A stretch of DNA of 64,000 nucleotides from Rhodospirillales bacterium (GCA_018432935.1 JAHDSF010000030.1:1-64000); one strand, 5' to 3'; numbered from the stretch's first letter, positions 6,974 through 16,015 are shown. The notes: generated from the sequence alone by a model not told the origin. Numbers and translations are program-made.

Positions 6974-9715
6974 ATGGCAACCAAAAGAATGTTGATCGAC
7001 GCCACCCACCCGGAAGAAACCCGGGTGGTGGTTATCAATGGAAGTAGGCTTGAAGACTTCGACGTAGAGGTCGCATCCCGAAAGCAGCTTAAAGGCAACA
7101 TCTACCTCGCCAAAGTCACCAGGGTCGAACCCTCGCTTCAAGCGGCCTTCGTCGATTACGGCGGAAACCGGCACGGGTTTTTGTCGTTCAACGAAATCCA
7201 TCCCGACTACTACCAGATCCCGGTCACCGATCGCGAACGGATCCTCGCCGAACACAAGGCCCAGACCATGGCCGAGGAGGCCGAGTCCGCCGGCAACGGT
7301 GAGGGCGGCGAGAACGGCGAAGAGCATGTCGAGACGATCGGCGGCGACGACAGCGACGAGGTCGAGGTCCGCCGCACCAGCGCCTTCGCCCTGCGGCGCC
7401 AGTACAAGATCCAGGAAGTCATCAAGCGCCGCCAGATCCTGCTGGTCCAGGTGGTCAAGGAGGAGCGCGGCAACAAAGGCGCGGCGCTCACCACGTATCT
7501 GTCGCTCGCCGGCCGCTACTGCGTGCTGATGCCCAACACCGCGCGCGGCGGCGGCATCTCGCGCAAGATCTCGGCCGGTGCCGACCGCAAGCGCCTGAAG
7601 AGCATCCTGGGAGAGCTGGACCTGCCGGACGGCATGGCGGTGATCGTGCGCACCGCCGGGGCCGAGCGCGGCAAGTCCGAGATCAAGCGTGACTACGATT
7701 ACCTGTTGCGCCTGTGGGACAACGTCCGCAGGCTGACCCTGGAATCGATCGCGCCGACGCTGGTCTACGAGGAAGGCAACCTCATCAAGCGGGCGGTCCG
7801 CGACCTCTACGACCGCGACATCGACGAGATCATCGTCGACGGCGAGGACGGCTACCGCATCGCCCGGGAGTTCATGCGGCTGCTGACGCCGAGCCACGTC
7901 AAGCGGGTGAAGCGCTACGACGACCCGATCATGCCGCTGTTCCACCGCTACCAGGTGGAAAGCCAGCTCGACGCCATGCACAGCCCGGTGGTGCAGCTCA
8001 AGTCGGGCGGCTACATCGTTATCAACCCGACCGAGGCGCTGGTCTCGATCGACGTCAACTCGGGGCGCGCGACACGCGAGCGCAACATCGAAGAGACGGC
8101 GATGAAGACCAACATCGAGGCCTCGGACGAGATCGCGCGCCAGCTGCGGTTGCGCGACTTGGCCGGTCTGGTGGTGATCGACTTCATCGACATGGAGCTG
8201 CCGCGCAACCGGGTCCAGGTGGAACGCCGACTCAAGGAGGCGATGCGCACCGATCGCGCCCGCATCCAGCTCGGCCGCATCAGCCCGTTCGGCTTGCTCG
8301 AGCTGTCGCGGCAGCGGCTGCGACCCAGCCTGCTGGAAACCAGCTTCTACACCTGCCCGCACTGCGCCGGCAGCGGCCTGATCCGCTCCACCGATTCGGC
8401 GGCGCTGCAGGTGCTGCGCGCAGTCGAGGAGGAGGGGATTCGCAGGCGCTGCGGAGCGGTCGCCGTCTACACCACCACGCCGATCGCGCTCTATCTCTTG
8501 AACCAGAAGCGGGTGGCGCTCGGTGACGTCGAGAGCCGGTTCGGCATCAAGATCGAGATCCGCATCAACGACACGCTGATCTCGCCCAACCACCTCATCG
8601 AGTGGACCAAGCCGGCCATCACCGAGCAGCCGGAGACGCCTCCGCAGAGCCAGGGCGCCGCAGCGGCCGCCGGTGTGCCGGCCGCGGAGACGACGGTCGA
8701 AGAGGCCGTTTCCGCGGAGGAGGAGCACGGCGACGAGGAAGGCGGGCGCCGGCGGCGCCGGCGACGGCCGCGCCATCGCCGGCGGGAGGGCGAACCCGGC
8801 ACCGCGGCACCGGCCGAGGAGGCCGTCGAGAGCGCGGTCGCAACGCCAACCGAACTGGAGCCGGAGCCGGAGCCGGAGCCCGAGCCAGAGGCGGCGGACA
8901 CGGCCGGGGACGCGGAAACCGAACCGGAAGGCCGTGGCGAGCAGGAAGAGGATGCCGATGGGCGCTCGCGGCGGCGGCGGCGCGGTCGGCGCGGTGGCCG
9001 GCGGCGGCGCGGCGGCCGCGGCGGCGAAGCCGATGCGCCGATGCAGACGCAGCCCGCGGACGAGACTCTCGAGCCGCCGCCGATGCCGGCGCCCGAAGAG
9101 CTTCCCGCAGGGCTGGCGGCCGAGCTGGCGCCGATTGACGAGGCTTCGACGGCTGCCGAGGAGGCGCCGATTGGCGAAGCTTCGGCAGTTGCCGAGTCGG
9201 CATCGATTGTCGAACCAGCGGCCGAGCCGACGGCAGAGGAAAAGCCGGCACGCCGGCGACGCAAGCCGCGGCGGCCCGAAAAGGCGACGGAGACGCCGAC
9301 CGACGAGCCGACCCCGACCGACGAGACGGCGCACGCCGCCCCGCCGCCGGAACGCAAGCGCCGGCGCCGGTCCGCGAAACCTGCGGCCGAGCCGAGCCCG
9401 GCGATGGCCGAGGCCACCACGCCGGAACCGGTGAATGCGGCAGCGGCGGAGCCGGTCATTGCCGAGGAGCCCGCTGTGGCCGAGACGGTCGAGCCGGAGC
9501 CGCCGCGTGAGTTCCCGTCGGAGCCTGCATCCGCCGAGCCGGTGCCCGGGCCGGTTTCCGAACCACCCGAGCCCGAGCCGCCGGAGTCCGAGCCGGTTTC
9601 CGAAACGGTTGCCGTAACGGTTGACCCTCTCAGCGAAGCCATCGTTCACGTCGGCAGCGAAGAGGCGCAGCGGCCGAAGCGCCGCGGCTGGTGGCAACGG
9701 CTGACAGAGCGCTGA
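6974..9715 (+). CDS. rne: Ribonuclease E
   Basis: RNase E is the endonuclease that starts bulk mRNA decay and processes rRNA and tRNA precursors. The N-terminal half shows the MLIDATHPEETRVVV start, an S1-like region with NIYLAKVTRVEPSLQAAFVD, catalytic aspartates in VSIDVNSG and VIDFIDM (43 residues apart, as in E. coli), and the zinc-link TCPHCAGSG near residue 460. The C-terminal ~350 residues are low complexity: Arg-rich clusters, a PEPEPE run near residue 635 and acidic/Pro stretches, the expected disordered degradosome scaffold and RNA-binding tail. The 913-residue length fits alphaproteobacterial RNase E. GGAG lies about a dozen bases upstream of the ATG. Confidence 0.96.
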   Translation: MATKRMLIDATHPEETRVVVINGSRLEDFDVEVASRKQLKGNIYLAKVTRVEPSLQAAFVDYGGNRHGFLSFNEIHPDYYQIPVTDRERILAEHKAQTMAEEAESAGNGEGGENGEEHVETIGGDDSDEVEVRRTSAFALRRQYKIQEVIKRRQILLVQVVKEERGNKGAALTTYLSLAGRYCVLMPNTARGGGISRKISAGADRKRLKSILGELDLPDGMAVIVRTAGAERGKSEIKRDYDYLLRLWDNVRRLTLESIAPTLVYEEGNLIKRAVRDLYDRDIDEIIVDGEDGYRIAREFMRLLTPSHVKRVKRYDDPIMPLFHRYQVESQLDAMHSPVVQLKSGGYIVINPTEALVSIDVNSGRATRERNIEETAMKTNIEASDEIARQLRLRDLAGLVVIDFIDMELPRNRVQVERRLKEAMRTDRARIQLGRISPFGLLELSRQRLRPSLLETSFYTCPHCAGSGLIRSTDSAALQVLRAVEEEGIRRRCGAVAVYTTTPIALYLLNQKRVALGDVESRFGIKIEIRINDTLISPNHLIEWTKPAITEQPETPPQSQGAAAAAGVPAAETTVEEAVSAEEEHGDEEGGRRRRRRRPRHRRREGEPGTAAPAEEAVESAVATPTELEPEPEPEPEPEAADTAGDAETEPEGRGEQEEDADGRSRRRRRGRRGGRRRRGGRGGEADAPMQTQPADETLEPPPMPAPEELPAGLAAELAPIDEASTAAEEAPIGEASAVAESASIVEPAAEPTAEEKPARRRRKPRRPEKATETPTDEPTPTDETAHAAPPPERKRRRRSAKPAAEPSPAMAEATTPEPVNAAAAEPVIAEEPAVAETVEPEPPREFPSEPASAEPVPGPVSEPPEPEPPESEPVSETVAVTVDPLSEAIVHVGSEEAQRPKRRGWWQRLTER

Positions 9716-9727
9716 AACGTCGGTTTC

Positions 9728-9769
9728 CATCGTGGCCGGGGGCGATTCCCCGGCCACGATGTTTTTTTT
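9728..9769 (+). terminator. Rho-independent terminator of rne
   Basis: A perfect 14-bp stem (9728-9741 with 9748-9761), a six-base loop and eight Ts follow the rne stop by 12 bases. The IS1595 element begins right at the end of the T-run. Confidence 0.95.
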
Positions 9770-9854
9770 GGTAGTTATATACTTTGCAAACCCATTGACT
9801 CCTTAGTGGTAGAAGAGTCACGCTTTCTCCCGTCGGGCGCTACAGGAGATGGCC

Positions 9855-10694
9855 ATGGGCGACCAGTACGAGTTTGAGCTTGTCGATCACGCTTACGGCG
9901 GAGAAGTCATCCGCCAGCGCGCCCGAGACGGGTACGTCAATGCGACGGCGATGTGCCGCGCCGCCGGCAAGGACTGGTCGGAATACCGGCGCCTTAAGGG
10001 AACCAATGAGTTTCTTGCGGTCCTAGCTCTGGGCCTGGGAATTCTACAGGACCAGCTTACAGTGACCACGCTTGGCACCCCCGGAGGAGACCCACGCAAC
10101 CAGGGGACGTGGGTTCATCCGCAGATTGCAATTCACCTTGCCCAGTGGCTATCACCGCAATTTGCCGTCCAGGTGACCCAATGGGTCATGGACTGGATGT
10201 CTGGGCTTGGCTCGCCAGTTTCAACGAGGCGCGGCTACATTCCGGACTTTGTGGACCGGTATCACCTCAACCAGAAACAAGTTCCGGCTGGCTACTTTTC
10301 GGTTATCAGCGAGCTTTTCGTTGTCGCGTATGCCCTACTCGAAAGAGAGGGCTACGTGCTTCCCAGGACGGGAGCTCACGGAAAGACCGTCAGCCCGGAT
10401 GTAAGCGTCGGCCGGATGTTCTCTGGGTGGCTTGATGTTAACTATCCACCGCTCTCGAGTAGGCACATAGAATACACGCATCTCTTCACAGACGGCCGAC
10501 AGGTCGCAGGAGTAAGAGCCTACCCGAACTCAATGCTTGGCCTATTCCGTGACTACGTCATCAATATCTGGATGCGCGAGCAAGCGCCTAAATACTTCGC
10601 GAGAGTTGATCCTCCGGCCGTCCCATTTGTGGAGAAAGTCCTCGCCTCGCTCCCGCCCCCAGCGCAGTACCCTCAAATTACCTACTCAGTTTGA
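9855..10694 (+). CDS. KilA-N domain protein (IS passenger)
   Basis: The KilA-N DNA-binding domain spans about residues 10-110: VIRQRARDGYVNATAMCRAA, KDWSEYRRLKGTNEFL and the GTWVHPQIAIHLAQWLSPQFAVQV block are hallmark segments. The remaining ~165 residues are not recognised. I start at ATG 9855 because AGGAG is six or seven bases upstream; the ATG at 9849 overlaps that ribosome site. KilA-N proteins are common in phages and large DNA viruses and act as DNA-binding or regulatory factors. Here it is the only plus-strand gene of the element, convergent with the transposase operon. Confidence 0.85.
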   Translation: MGDQYEFELVDHAYGGEVIRQRARDGYVNATAMCRAAGKDWSEYRRLKGTNEFLAVLALGLGILQDQLTVTTLGTPGGDPRNQGTWVHPQIAIHLAQWLSPQFAVQVTQWVMDWMSGLGSPVSTRRGYIPDFVDRYHLNQKQVPAGYFSVISELFVVAYALLEREGYVLPRTGAHGKTVSPDVSVGRMFSGWLDVNYPPLSSRHIEYTHLFTDGRQVAGVRAYPNSMLGLFRDYVINIWMREQAPKYFARVDPPAVPFVEKVLASLPPPAQYPQITYSV

Positions 10695-10897
10695 TCGGTC
10701 TTGTTCTTTTCTGACTTCATGGTTGGCGGAGCTTTGGCTATCTGGCGCAGCTTGTCCTCAAAGGCCGACTCCTCCTCGTCGCAGCCAATCTCACGGGCCT
10801 TTTCAATGAAGGCGGCAGACTGAGAAGGAGTGTCCGCCTTCATCAGTTCACGGGCTTTTTCAGATCTAGCTGCGGACTTTTTGCTTCTGGCTTGCAT
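10682..10897 (-). CDS. Small charged protein downstream of PIN gene (71 aa)
   Basis: The frame starts inside the end of the PIN gene (55-bp overlap) and ends 13 bp inside the KilA-N gene. The sequence is Lys/Glu-rich with a helical core, AAFIEKAREIGCDEEESAFEDKL. This resembles short proteins I have seen annotated as hypothetical next to toxin-like genes, but I cannot name the family. No good ribosome site is seen, so expression would depend on coupling to the PIN gene. Confidence 0.45.
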   Translation of the reverse strand: MQARSKKSAARSEKARELMKADTPSQSAAFIEKAREIGCDEEESAFEDKLRQIAKAPPTMKSEKNKTDQTE

Positions 10898-11361
10898 ATT
10901 ATGAGCCTGTGTCCTCCGACGTTGCCCGATAAGGGCAAGAGCCCAAGGTGTTTTGCATTGCCGTCGTTGTCGAACGTATGAAACTCATCAATGCGGTAAT
11001 GAATGGCTGTCGCTAAATGAATCGCATCGGGGGTAGAAAGGGTTTTCCCGCCGTGGGCGGCGGCATTGGCTGCGTAGTGGTCACGCAGATCGTGGGCGAG
11101 CCCCGCGATTTTGGTGTCCATCCCTAACTGCGTCATGCGCTTTAACAGATCGGTGAAACTGTTGCCGACGCCCACTGGAATCCTAGCTTGCAGCACTTCA
11201 ACTCTCGTAAGGACGGAAGTGACCAGCTTTACTTCGCGCCGCTTGTGGCGTGCAATTACCTCGCGCACGCCATCCATTTCACCCGTCTTCCTGGTCTCGT
11301 CATTAAGCCATGCAAGGAAAAGACAGGTGTCCCAATAGTAGACGGAGCTAACGCCAGCCAT
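10843..11361 (-). CDS. PIN-domain protein (IS passenger)
   Basis: A 172-residue protein with PIN nuclease features. YYWDTCLFLAWLND carries the first acidic residue, TSVLTRVEVLQ the second, TPDAIHLATAIHY the third and FHTFDND the fourth. PIN domains are Mg-dependent RNases, often toxins of toxin-antitoxin pairs. GGGAGC lies six bases before the ATG. The start lies 14 bp inside the preceding gene (11348-12154), so the two are translationally coupled, the arrangement expected of an antitoxin-toxin pair, although that partner is far larger than a VapB. Confidence 0.8.
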   Translation of the reverse strand: MAGVSSVYYWDTCLFLAWLNDETRKTGEMDGVREVIARHKRREVKLVTSVLTRVEVLQARIPVGVGNSFTDLLKRMTQLGMDTKIAGLAHDLRDHYAANAAAHGGKTLSTPDAIHLATAIHYRIDEFHTFDNDGNAKHLGLLPLSGNVGGHRLIICKPEAKSPQLDLKKPVN

Positions 11362-12154
11362 CTCGAAGCTCCCGGACGAAAGCCTCGGAACTCAAGCCAC
11401 CGGTCGCGTCCGGCGCGCGCCCCCGCAAATCGTCCCAATCGGGCAGGTCAGATTCAGGCGGATGCGCATCAATGCTTGTCACTGCTATCTGATGCGGAAA
11501 GTCCATTCGAGCACGATAGCAAAGCGTGCCAAAGACCTCCACTTTACGACCAACCGCAGAAACGGCCTCATCATAGAGGCTAGCGGGAAAATGGCAGGAT
11601 ACCTTCTTCGGCCCAACATCCGGATAAATCTGGAACGTGTTTGCTCCGAGGTGGAGGTTGATCTGCTCCAGGTTTCCTTGAAGAAACCCCTCGCACTCCT
11701 CATCGACCGCAAGAGCGGCATCAACGCGACTGACGATTTGCTGGCTTAAGTCAATGCGGCTGTCATTGAAGAGCAACGTCGCGCTTTTGACGGTCGTGCC
11801 AACCGGCCGTGCTAGGTTCCGGATATCCTCAAGCAATTCAGCGTCGAGATCAAGCAGATCGCCGCCGCTCGCCAACGCCGCAGAAATCCTGTTGAGACTT
11901 TCAATCACAATTAGGCCGGTCGGCGGCTGACCAGGCAACGGATGCGGGTCGATAGTGACGCGAGCCGGACTATTGTAGGAGAGTTCAGTTATACAGAAGT
12001 AGCTAGCAGCCCTGCCCGCGTTTGCATCGCGATCAAGTCGATTGAGCGTGGCGTTAAGGTGTTGAAGTTCAGACAGAAACGCGGCAAGCCGCACTTGCCC
12101 ATCGTCCTCGGGCAAGCCCTCAACAACAAGCGTAATGTGGTCATCGGTAGCCAT
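11348..12154 (-). CDS. Unknown protein coupled to PIN gene (268 aa)
   Basis: Not recognised. The protein begins MATDDHITLVVEGLPEDDGQ, has regular alternating hydrophobic segments and no transmembrane helix, signal peptide or cysteine motif. ATG 12154 has GGTGGTG upstream and is preferred over the in-frame GTG at 12169. It sits 9-24 bp after the transposase stop and overlaps the PIN start by 14 bp, so transposase, this gene, PIN and the 71-residue protein form one minus-strand operon. By context it may be the PIN partner; no antitoxin DNA-binding motif is visible. Confidence 0.6.
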   Translation of the reverse strand: MATDDHITLVVEGLPEDDGQVRLAAFLSELQHLNATLNRLDRDANAGRAASYFCITELSYNSPARVTIDPHPLPGQPPTGLIVIESLNRISAALASGGDLLDLDAELLEDIRNLARPVGTTVKSATLLFNDSRIDLSQQIVSRVDAALAVDEECEGFLQGNLEQINLHLGANTFQIYPDVGPKKVSCHFPASLYDEAVSAVGRKVEVFGTLCYRARMDFPHQIAVTSIDAHPPESDLPDWDDLRGRAPDATGGLSSEAFVRELRDGWR

Positions 12155-12177
12155 CAATCGCACCACCACATGAGAGA

Positions 12178-13086
12178 CTACCCTGCCAACGAGTCCCGGT
12201 ACATCAGTCGCTTCCCGATGGCGCCCGTCAAGAGTAACGTGAAACGTTCCGGATCATCAACTTCCCGCTCGTTGTACCGAAAATCGAATTCCGCAAGGTA
12301 CCGGTGCAGATGGCGCTTCGCGCAGTGCTGGTAAACCCCATTCATCCCGCGCTTGAAGATGCTGAAGTAGCCCTCAATCGTGTTGGTGTGGATATCGCCA
12401 CGCCCGTATTCGCCGTTCCCGTGGCTCACGAACTCATGTTCCGCGAAGTCGCGGTTTAGGAACCTGTACTGGCCTGCTTCGTCCGTCATGATGCGGGCCC
12501 CGGCCGCGATCCTCTCCTTCAGGATCGGGACCAGCGTCGCGGCCTTCAGGTCGTCAACCACCATGCTCTGAGCGCGGTCAACCAGCGCCAGCACCTTGTG
12601 CTTGTGAGCGTAGCCACGGCCCTTCTTCGTGTGCTTCGGCTTGATGGTCCGATCATTGCCGACAAAAGTCTCGTCAACCTCGACCGTCCCGCCGTTGGCA
12701 CCGAACACGTCGAAGGCACCCGTCCGCATGGCCTCACGAATGCGGTGCGCCATGAACCAGGCCGTCTTGTACGTCACTTCCAGCGTCCGATGGAGCTGAT
12801 GGGCGCTGATGCCCTTCTTGCTGGACGCCATGAGGTAGACAGCCTGAAGCCACTTATGAAGTGGAACATGGCTGGACTCGAAAACCGTCCCGACTGTCAC
12901 GGTGAACTGCTTCCGGCAGTTGCCGCACTTTCGAAGGCCAGCGCGAGCCGTCTTGCCGCCGATCGCGTAAATCTTCTCGGCGCTACCGCAGTGCGGGCAT
13001 ACCGGGCCAGTCGGCCATACGATGCTTTCCAGCTTCGCAACCGCGGCGGCTTCATCGTGAAAGTAGGGCTGGCTCAAGACGCTCAT
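12178..13086 (-). CDS. IS1595-family transposase
   Basis: N-terminal zinc finger CPHCGS...CGNCRKQF, followed by GTVFESSHVPLHKWLQAVYLM. The ISXO2-like DDE domain has VEVDETFVG (first Asp), IMTDEAGQY (second) and the HTNTIEGYFSIFKRGMNGVYQH block with the last catalytic residue region. These are diagnostic for IS1595-type transposases. I start at ATG 13086 (302 aa) with GGGGGA upstream; a further in-frame ATG lies at 13101. The gene reads from the right end inward, and the frame is intact, so the element may still be mobile. Confidence 0.93.
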   Translation of the reverse strand: MSVLSQPYFHDEAAAVAKLESIVWPTGPVCPHCGSAEKIYAIGGKTARAGLRKCGNCRKQFTVTVGTVFESSHVPLHKWLQAVYLMASSKKGISAHQLHRTLEVTYKTAWFMAHRIREAMRTGAFDVFGANGGTVEVDETFVGNDRTIKPKHTKKGRGYAHKHKVLALVDRAQSMVVDDLKAATLVPILKERIAAGARIMTDEAGQYRFLNRDFAEHEFVSHGNGEYGRGDIHTNTIEGYFSIFKRGMNGVYQHCAKRHLHRYLAEFDFRYNEREVDDPERFTLLLTGAIGKRLMYRDSLAG

Positions 13087-13209
13087 GACAATCCCCCACA
13101 TCGCGGTTATACCATACCACGGCAGATGGGTTTGTCAACTATATAATCGCCTTTTTTTGGCCTCTATATTTCGATTTACTCAATCTCGGCGACCATGTAG
13201 AATCGGGCA

Positions 13210-14508
13210 ATGCCTTCCGGTCCCTTCCCTTCGCTCGACACCGGCTATCGCCCCCATCGCTGGCAACGGGAAATCCATGCGCGGCTGAAGCGCTTTTCCG
13301 TGCTGGTCTGCCACCGCCGCTTCGGCAAGACTTACCTGGCCGTGAACGCGCTCATCGACGCGGCCTTGCGCACCGCCAAGCACGAGGGGCGGTTCGCCTA
13401 CGTCGCTCCGTTTCGCACCCAGGCCAAGGCGATTGCATGGGATTATCTCAAGCGGTTTTCGCGGCCGGTTCCCGGAGCCGAAACCAGCGAGAGCGACCTT
13501 GCGGTGAGCTTTCCCAACGGCGCGCGGGTCCGCCTGTTCGGTAACGACAACGCCGACGCCATGCGCGGCCTCTATCTCGATGGCGCCGTCCTCGACGAGG
13601 TCGCCGACATGAAGCCCGACGTATGGGGCGCCATCCTTCGCCCGGCGCTCGCCGACCGCAGGGGATGGGCGATCTTCATCGGCACCCCCAAGGGACCCAA
13701 CCTGTTCCACGAACTCTACGAGACCGCCCGCACCGCGCGCGGCTGGTATGCCGGTCTCTACCGCGCCGACGAGACCGGCCTGATCGCGGCCGACGAACTG
13801 GAGGCTGCCCGCAGTTCGATGTCCGAGGCGCAGTTCCGCCAGGAGTTCCTGTGCGATTTCCAGGCGGCCTGCGACAACGTGCTGATCCCGATCGACCTCG
13901 TCTCCGCCGCCATGCGGCGCCAGGTCGCTCCGCGGGACCTCGTGGGGGCGCCCCGCATCGTCGGCGTCGACGTCGCCCGCTTCGGCGACGACCGCTCGGC
14001 GATCTTCCGCAGGCAGGGGCTTGCCGCACTTCCTCCCGAGACGCTGGCCGGCGCCGACAACATGGCGCTGGCGGGACACGTCGCCCGCGTCATCGCCGAA
14101 TGGCGGCCCGACGCGGTGTTCATCGACGCCGGTCGCGGCGAAGGCGTGATCGACCGCCTGCGCCAGCTCGGCCATCCGGTGATCGAGGTCCCGTTCGGCG
14201 GCCGGGCCGCGAGCGCGTCCTACGCCAACAAGCGCGCCGAGATGTGGGATGCCCTCCGGGCATGGCTTGACGCCGGCGGCGCCCTGCCGGCCAGCCCCGA
14301 GCTGAAGGGCGAGATCTCGGCCGTCACCTACGCCTTCGACGCCGCCGGCCGCATGGTCCTGGAGGCGAAGGAGAAGCTGAAGCAACGCGGCCTCCGCAGC
14401 CCGGATCTGGCCGACGCCCTGGCGCTCACGTTCGCGCACCCGGTGGCGCCGAGAGCTCTGACGCAGGCCCCCGCCTTCGCAACCGCCGACTACCGGCCGT
14501 TAGCGTAG
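13210..14508 (+). CDS. Orphan phage terminase large subunit (TerL-like)
   Basis: A 432-residue packaging-motor type protein. The N-terminal ATPase has a Walker A variant CHRRFGKT near residue 36 and a Walker B region LYLDGAVLDEVAD. The C-terminal RNase H-like nuclease shows RIVGVDVARFGDDRSAIF, AVFIDAGRGEGVIDRL and SPDLADALAL with conserved acidic residues. It would cut and pump phage DNA, but no portal, small terminase or capsid gene is nearby, so it is a stand-alone gene of phage origin. Its GC content matches the core genes, suggesting an old, possibly domesticated acquisition. The 59-bp upstream gap ends at the IS1595 target site. Confidence 0.88.
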   Translation: MPSGPFPSLDTGYRPHRWQREIHARLKRFSVLVCHRRFGKTYLAVNALIDAALRTAKHEGRFAYVAPFRTQAKAIAWDYLKRFSRPVPGAETSESDLAVSFPNGARVRLFGNDNADAMRGLYLDGAVLDEVADMKPDVWGAILRPALADRRGWAIFIGTPKGPNLFHELYETARTARGWYAGLYRADETGLIAADELEAARSSMSEAQFRQEFLCDFQAACDNVLIPIDLVSAAMRRQVAPRDLVGAPRIVGVDVARFGDDRSAIFRRQGLAALPPETLAGADNMALAGHVARVIAEWRPDAVFIDAGRGEGVIDRLRQLGHPVIEVPFGGRAASASYANKRAEMWDALRAWLDAGGALPASPELKGEISAVTYAFDAAGRMVLEAKEKLKQRGLRSPDLADALALTFAHPVAPRALTQAPAFATADYRPLA

Positions 14509-14521
14509 CGGCTGCCGGCGC

Positions 14522-16012
14522 CTAAGTCGTCCGGCGACTCTCGACCCGGCGGATCAGCTCGCCGATGATGCGTTCGTAGAGCAGGCCCTTGATCACCTTG
14601 TCCTCGACCCCGTGATCGATGCTGGGGTTGTCGTTGATCTCGATCACGAACACGCCCTTGTCGGTCTGCTTGAGATCGACGCCATAGAGGCCGCGGCCGA
14701 TCATCCCGGCCGCCTTGGTGGCGACGCTGATGACCTCGGGCGGCGCCTGCTCGACCGGCAGCGTTTCGAAGTCGCCCATCGCCGTCCGTCCGTCGGCGCG
14801 GTGGTGGATGATCTGCCAGTGGTTGCGCGACATCATGTAGCGGCAGACGTAGAGCGGTTCCCCGGCCAGCACGCCGACCCGCCAGTCGAACGGCGTGTAC
14901 ATGTACTCCTGGGCCAGGATGATGCGCGAGTGGGCGAACAGGTTCTGGGCGATCGCCCGCACATGGTCCCGGTTCTCGCACTTGTAGACGCCTCGCGAGA
15001 ACGAGCCGTCGGGGATCTTCAGCACCATCGGATAGCCGAGCCGCTCCTCGACGACCTTGATCCGCTCGTCGTCGAAGCCCACGCGGTCGAGAGCGGCGCC
15101 TTTCGGCGTCGGCAGCTTGTGCCCGACCATCAGCTCGTTCAGGTACACCTTGTTGGTGCAGCGCAGGATCGACACGGGATCGTCGATCACCGGGATGCCT
15201 TCGGTCTCGGCCTTGCGGGCGAAGGTGTAGGTGAAGTGGTCCAGAGCGGTGGTGGACCGGATCAGCATGGCGTCGAACTCGGGGATCCGGCGTTCGTCGC
15301 GGGCGGTGATGAACTCCGCGGCAACGCGGAGCTTGGTCGCCGCCCTCTGGAAGCGCTCCAGCGCATCCTCGTCGGAAGGCGGCATCGTCTCGCTGGGATC
15401 GATGACGATGGCAAGATCGTAGAGCGGCGTGTTGAGCTTGTGCTGTCGGCGGATGCCGGCATGGGTGAAGCGGTGCAGGCTGTCCTCGAAGAACGCCCTG
15501 AGGTGGGCCGGCACCCGGTGCGGGCTGACCGATCGCAGGCGGGTCACATGCCAGCGCCCCTTCTTGCGGCGCACGGTGAGCTTGACCAGCGGCACGCGCA
15601 GGACGTCGAACACGGCGGCCCCCAGCTTCTGGAAGCGCATGTCGTCGACCCGGCCGAAAAAGACGTAGAGGCCGAAGTCCGCATCGGGCGGCGAGACCAT
15701 CCGCTTGATCGTCGACTGCAGCACCTTGTCGAAGTCCGGGAGGGCGAAGGCGTAGCCGGCCGGGCGTTCCAGGCACAGAATGTCCGATACCGTCGGCATC
15801 GGCATCTCGTCGCGCGCCTCGGCCAGCAGCGAGCAGTAGTACCCGGCGCTGAGGTAGGCGTAGCGGCGGCACAGGTTGATGATGCGACGCAGGTTGCGCG
15901 GCGGCCTGCGCTCGCCATTGGCGAGAAATTCGTCGACGGTGCGGATATCCAGCCCGTCCCTGGACCAGACCCAGTCCTCGGCCCGATCGACGACGATCGT
16001 GTAATGCGGCAT
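14522..16012 (-). CDS. RimK-family ATP-grasp ligase with N-terminal RLAN domain
   Basis: The 496-residue protein has a ~150-residue N-terminal extension (MPHYTIVVDRAEDWVW start, of the RimK-like ATP-grasp N-terminal type). A C-terminal ATP-grasp domain follows: CTNKVYLNELMVGHKLPTPK, MVLKIPDGSFSRGVYK and the Mg-binding end FVIEINDNPSIDHG. Such enzymes ligate amino acids to carboxyl groups of a protein or small molecule. It starts four bases beyond the end of the GNAT/C39 gene and is clearly its operon partner. The substrate is unknown; the pair may build and trim a small peptide or modify a protein. Confidence 0.88.
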   Translation of the reverse strand: MPHYTIVVDRAEDWVWSRDGLDIRTVDEFLANGERRPPRNLRRIINLCRRYAYLSAGYYCSLLAEARDEMPMPTVSDILCLERPAGYAFALPDFDKVLQSTIKRMVSPPDADFGLYVFFGRVDDMRFQKLGAAVFDVLRVPLVKLTVRRKKGRWHVTRLRSVSPHRVPAHLRAFFEDSLHRFTHAGIRRQHKLNTPLYDLAIVIDPSETMPPSDEDALERFQRAATKLRVAAEFITARDERRIPEFDAMLIRSTTALDHFTYTFARKAETEGIPVIDDPVSILRCTNKVYLNELMVGHKLPTPKGAALDRVGFDDERIKVVEERLGYPMVLKIPDGSFSRGVYKCENRDHVRAIAQNLFAHSRIILAQEYMYTPFDWRVGVLAGEPLYVCRYMMSRNHWQIIHHRADGRTAMGDFETLPVEQAPPEVISVATKAAGMIGRGLYGVDLKQTDKGVFVIEINDNPSIDHGVEDKVIKGLLYERIIGELIRRVESRRTT

Positions 16013-16015
16013 GCC

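Larger units (their letters stand above)
9770..13151. mobile_element. IS1595-family element with passenger genes
   Basis: The ends form an imperfect inverted repeat, 20 of 26 positions identical, at 9770-9795 and 13126-13151, both finishing in TTATATA...CAAACCCAT. An IS1595-type transposase is encoded at the right end. The flanks share TTTTTTT(G/T), seen at 9762-9770 and 13152-13159, consistent with the 8-bp AT-rich duplication of this family; starting at 9771 makes TTTTTTTG an exact duplication. Besides the transposase it carries four passenger genes, which is unusual for an insertion sequence. Base composition is lower in GC than the flanking core genes. Confidence 0.85.

Noticed and set aside
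8860..8910. Short tandem repeat encoding PEPEPE in rne, considered as CRISPR or minisatellite
   Set aside because: It is in frame, matches the disordered tail typical of RNase E and has no spacer structure.
6971..9757. 928-codon minus-strand frame opposite rne
   Set aside because: Antisense shadow of RNase E; Arg/Leu/Gly-rich low complexity with no family match.
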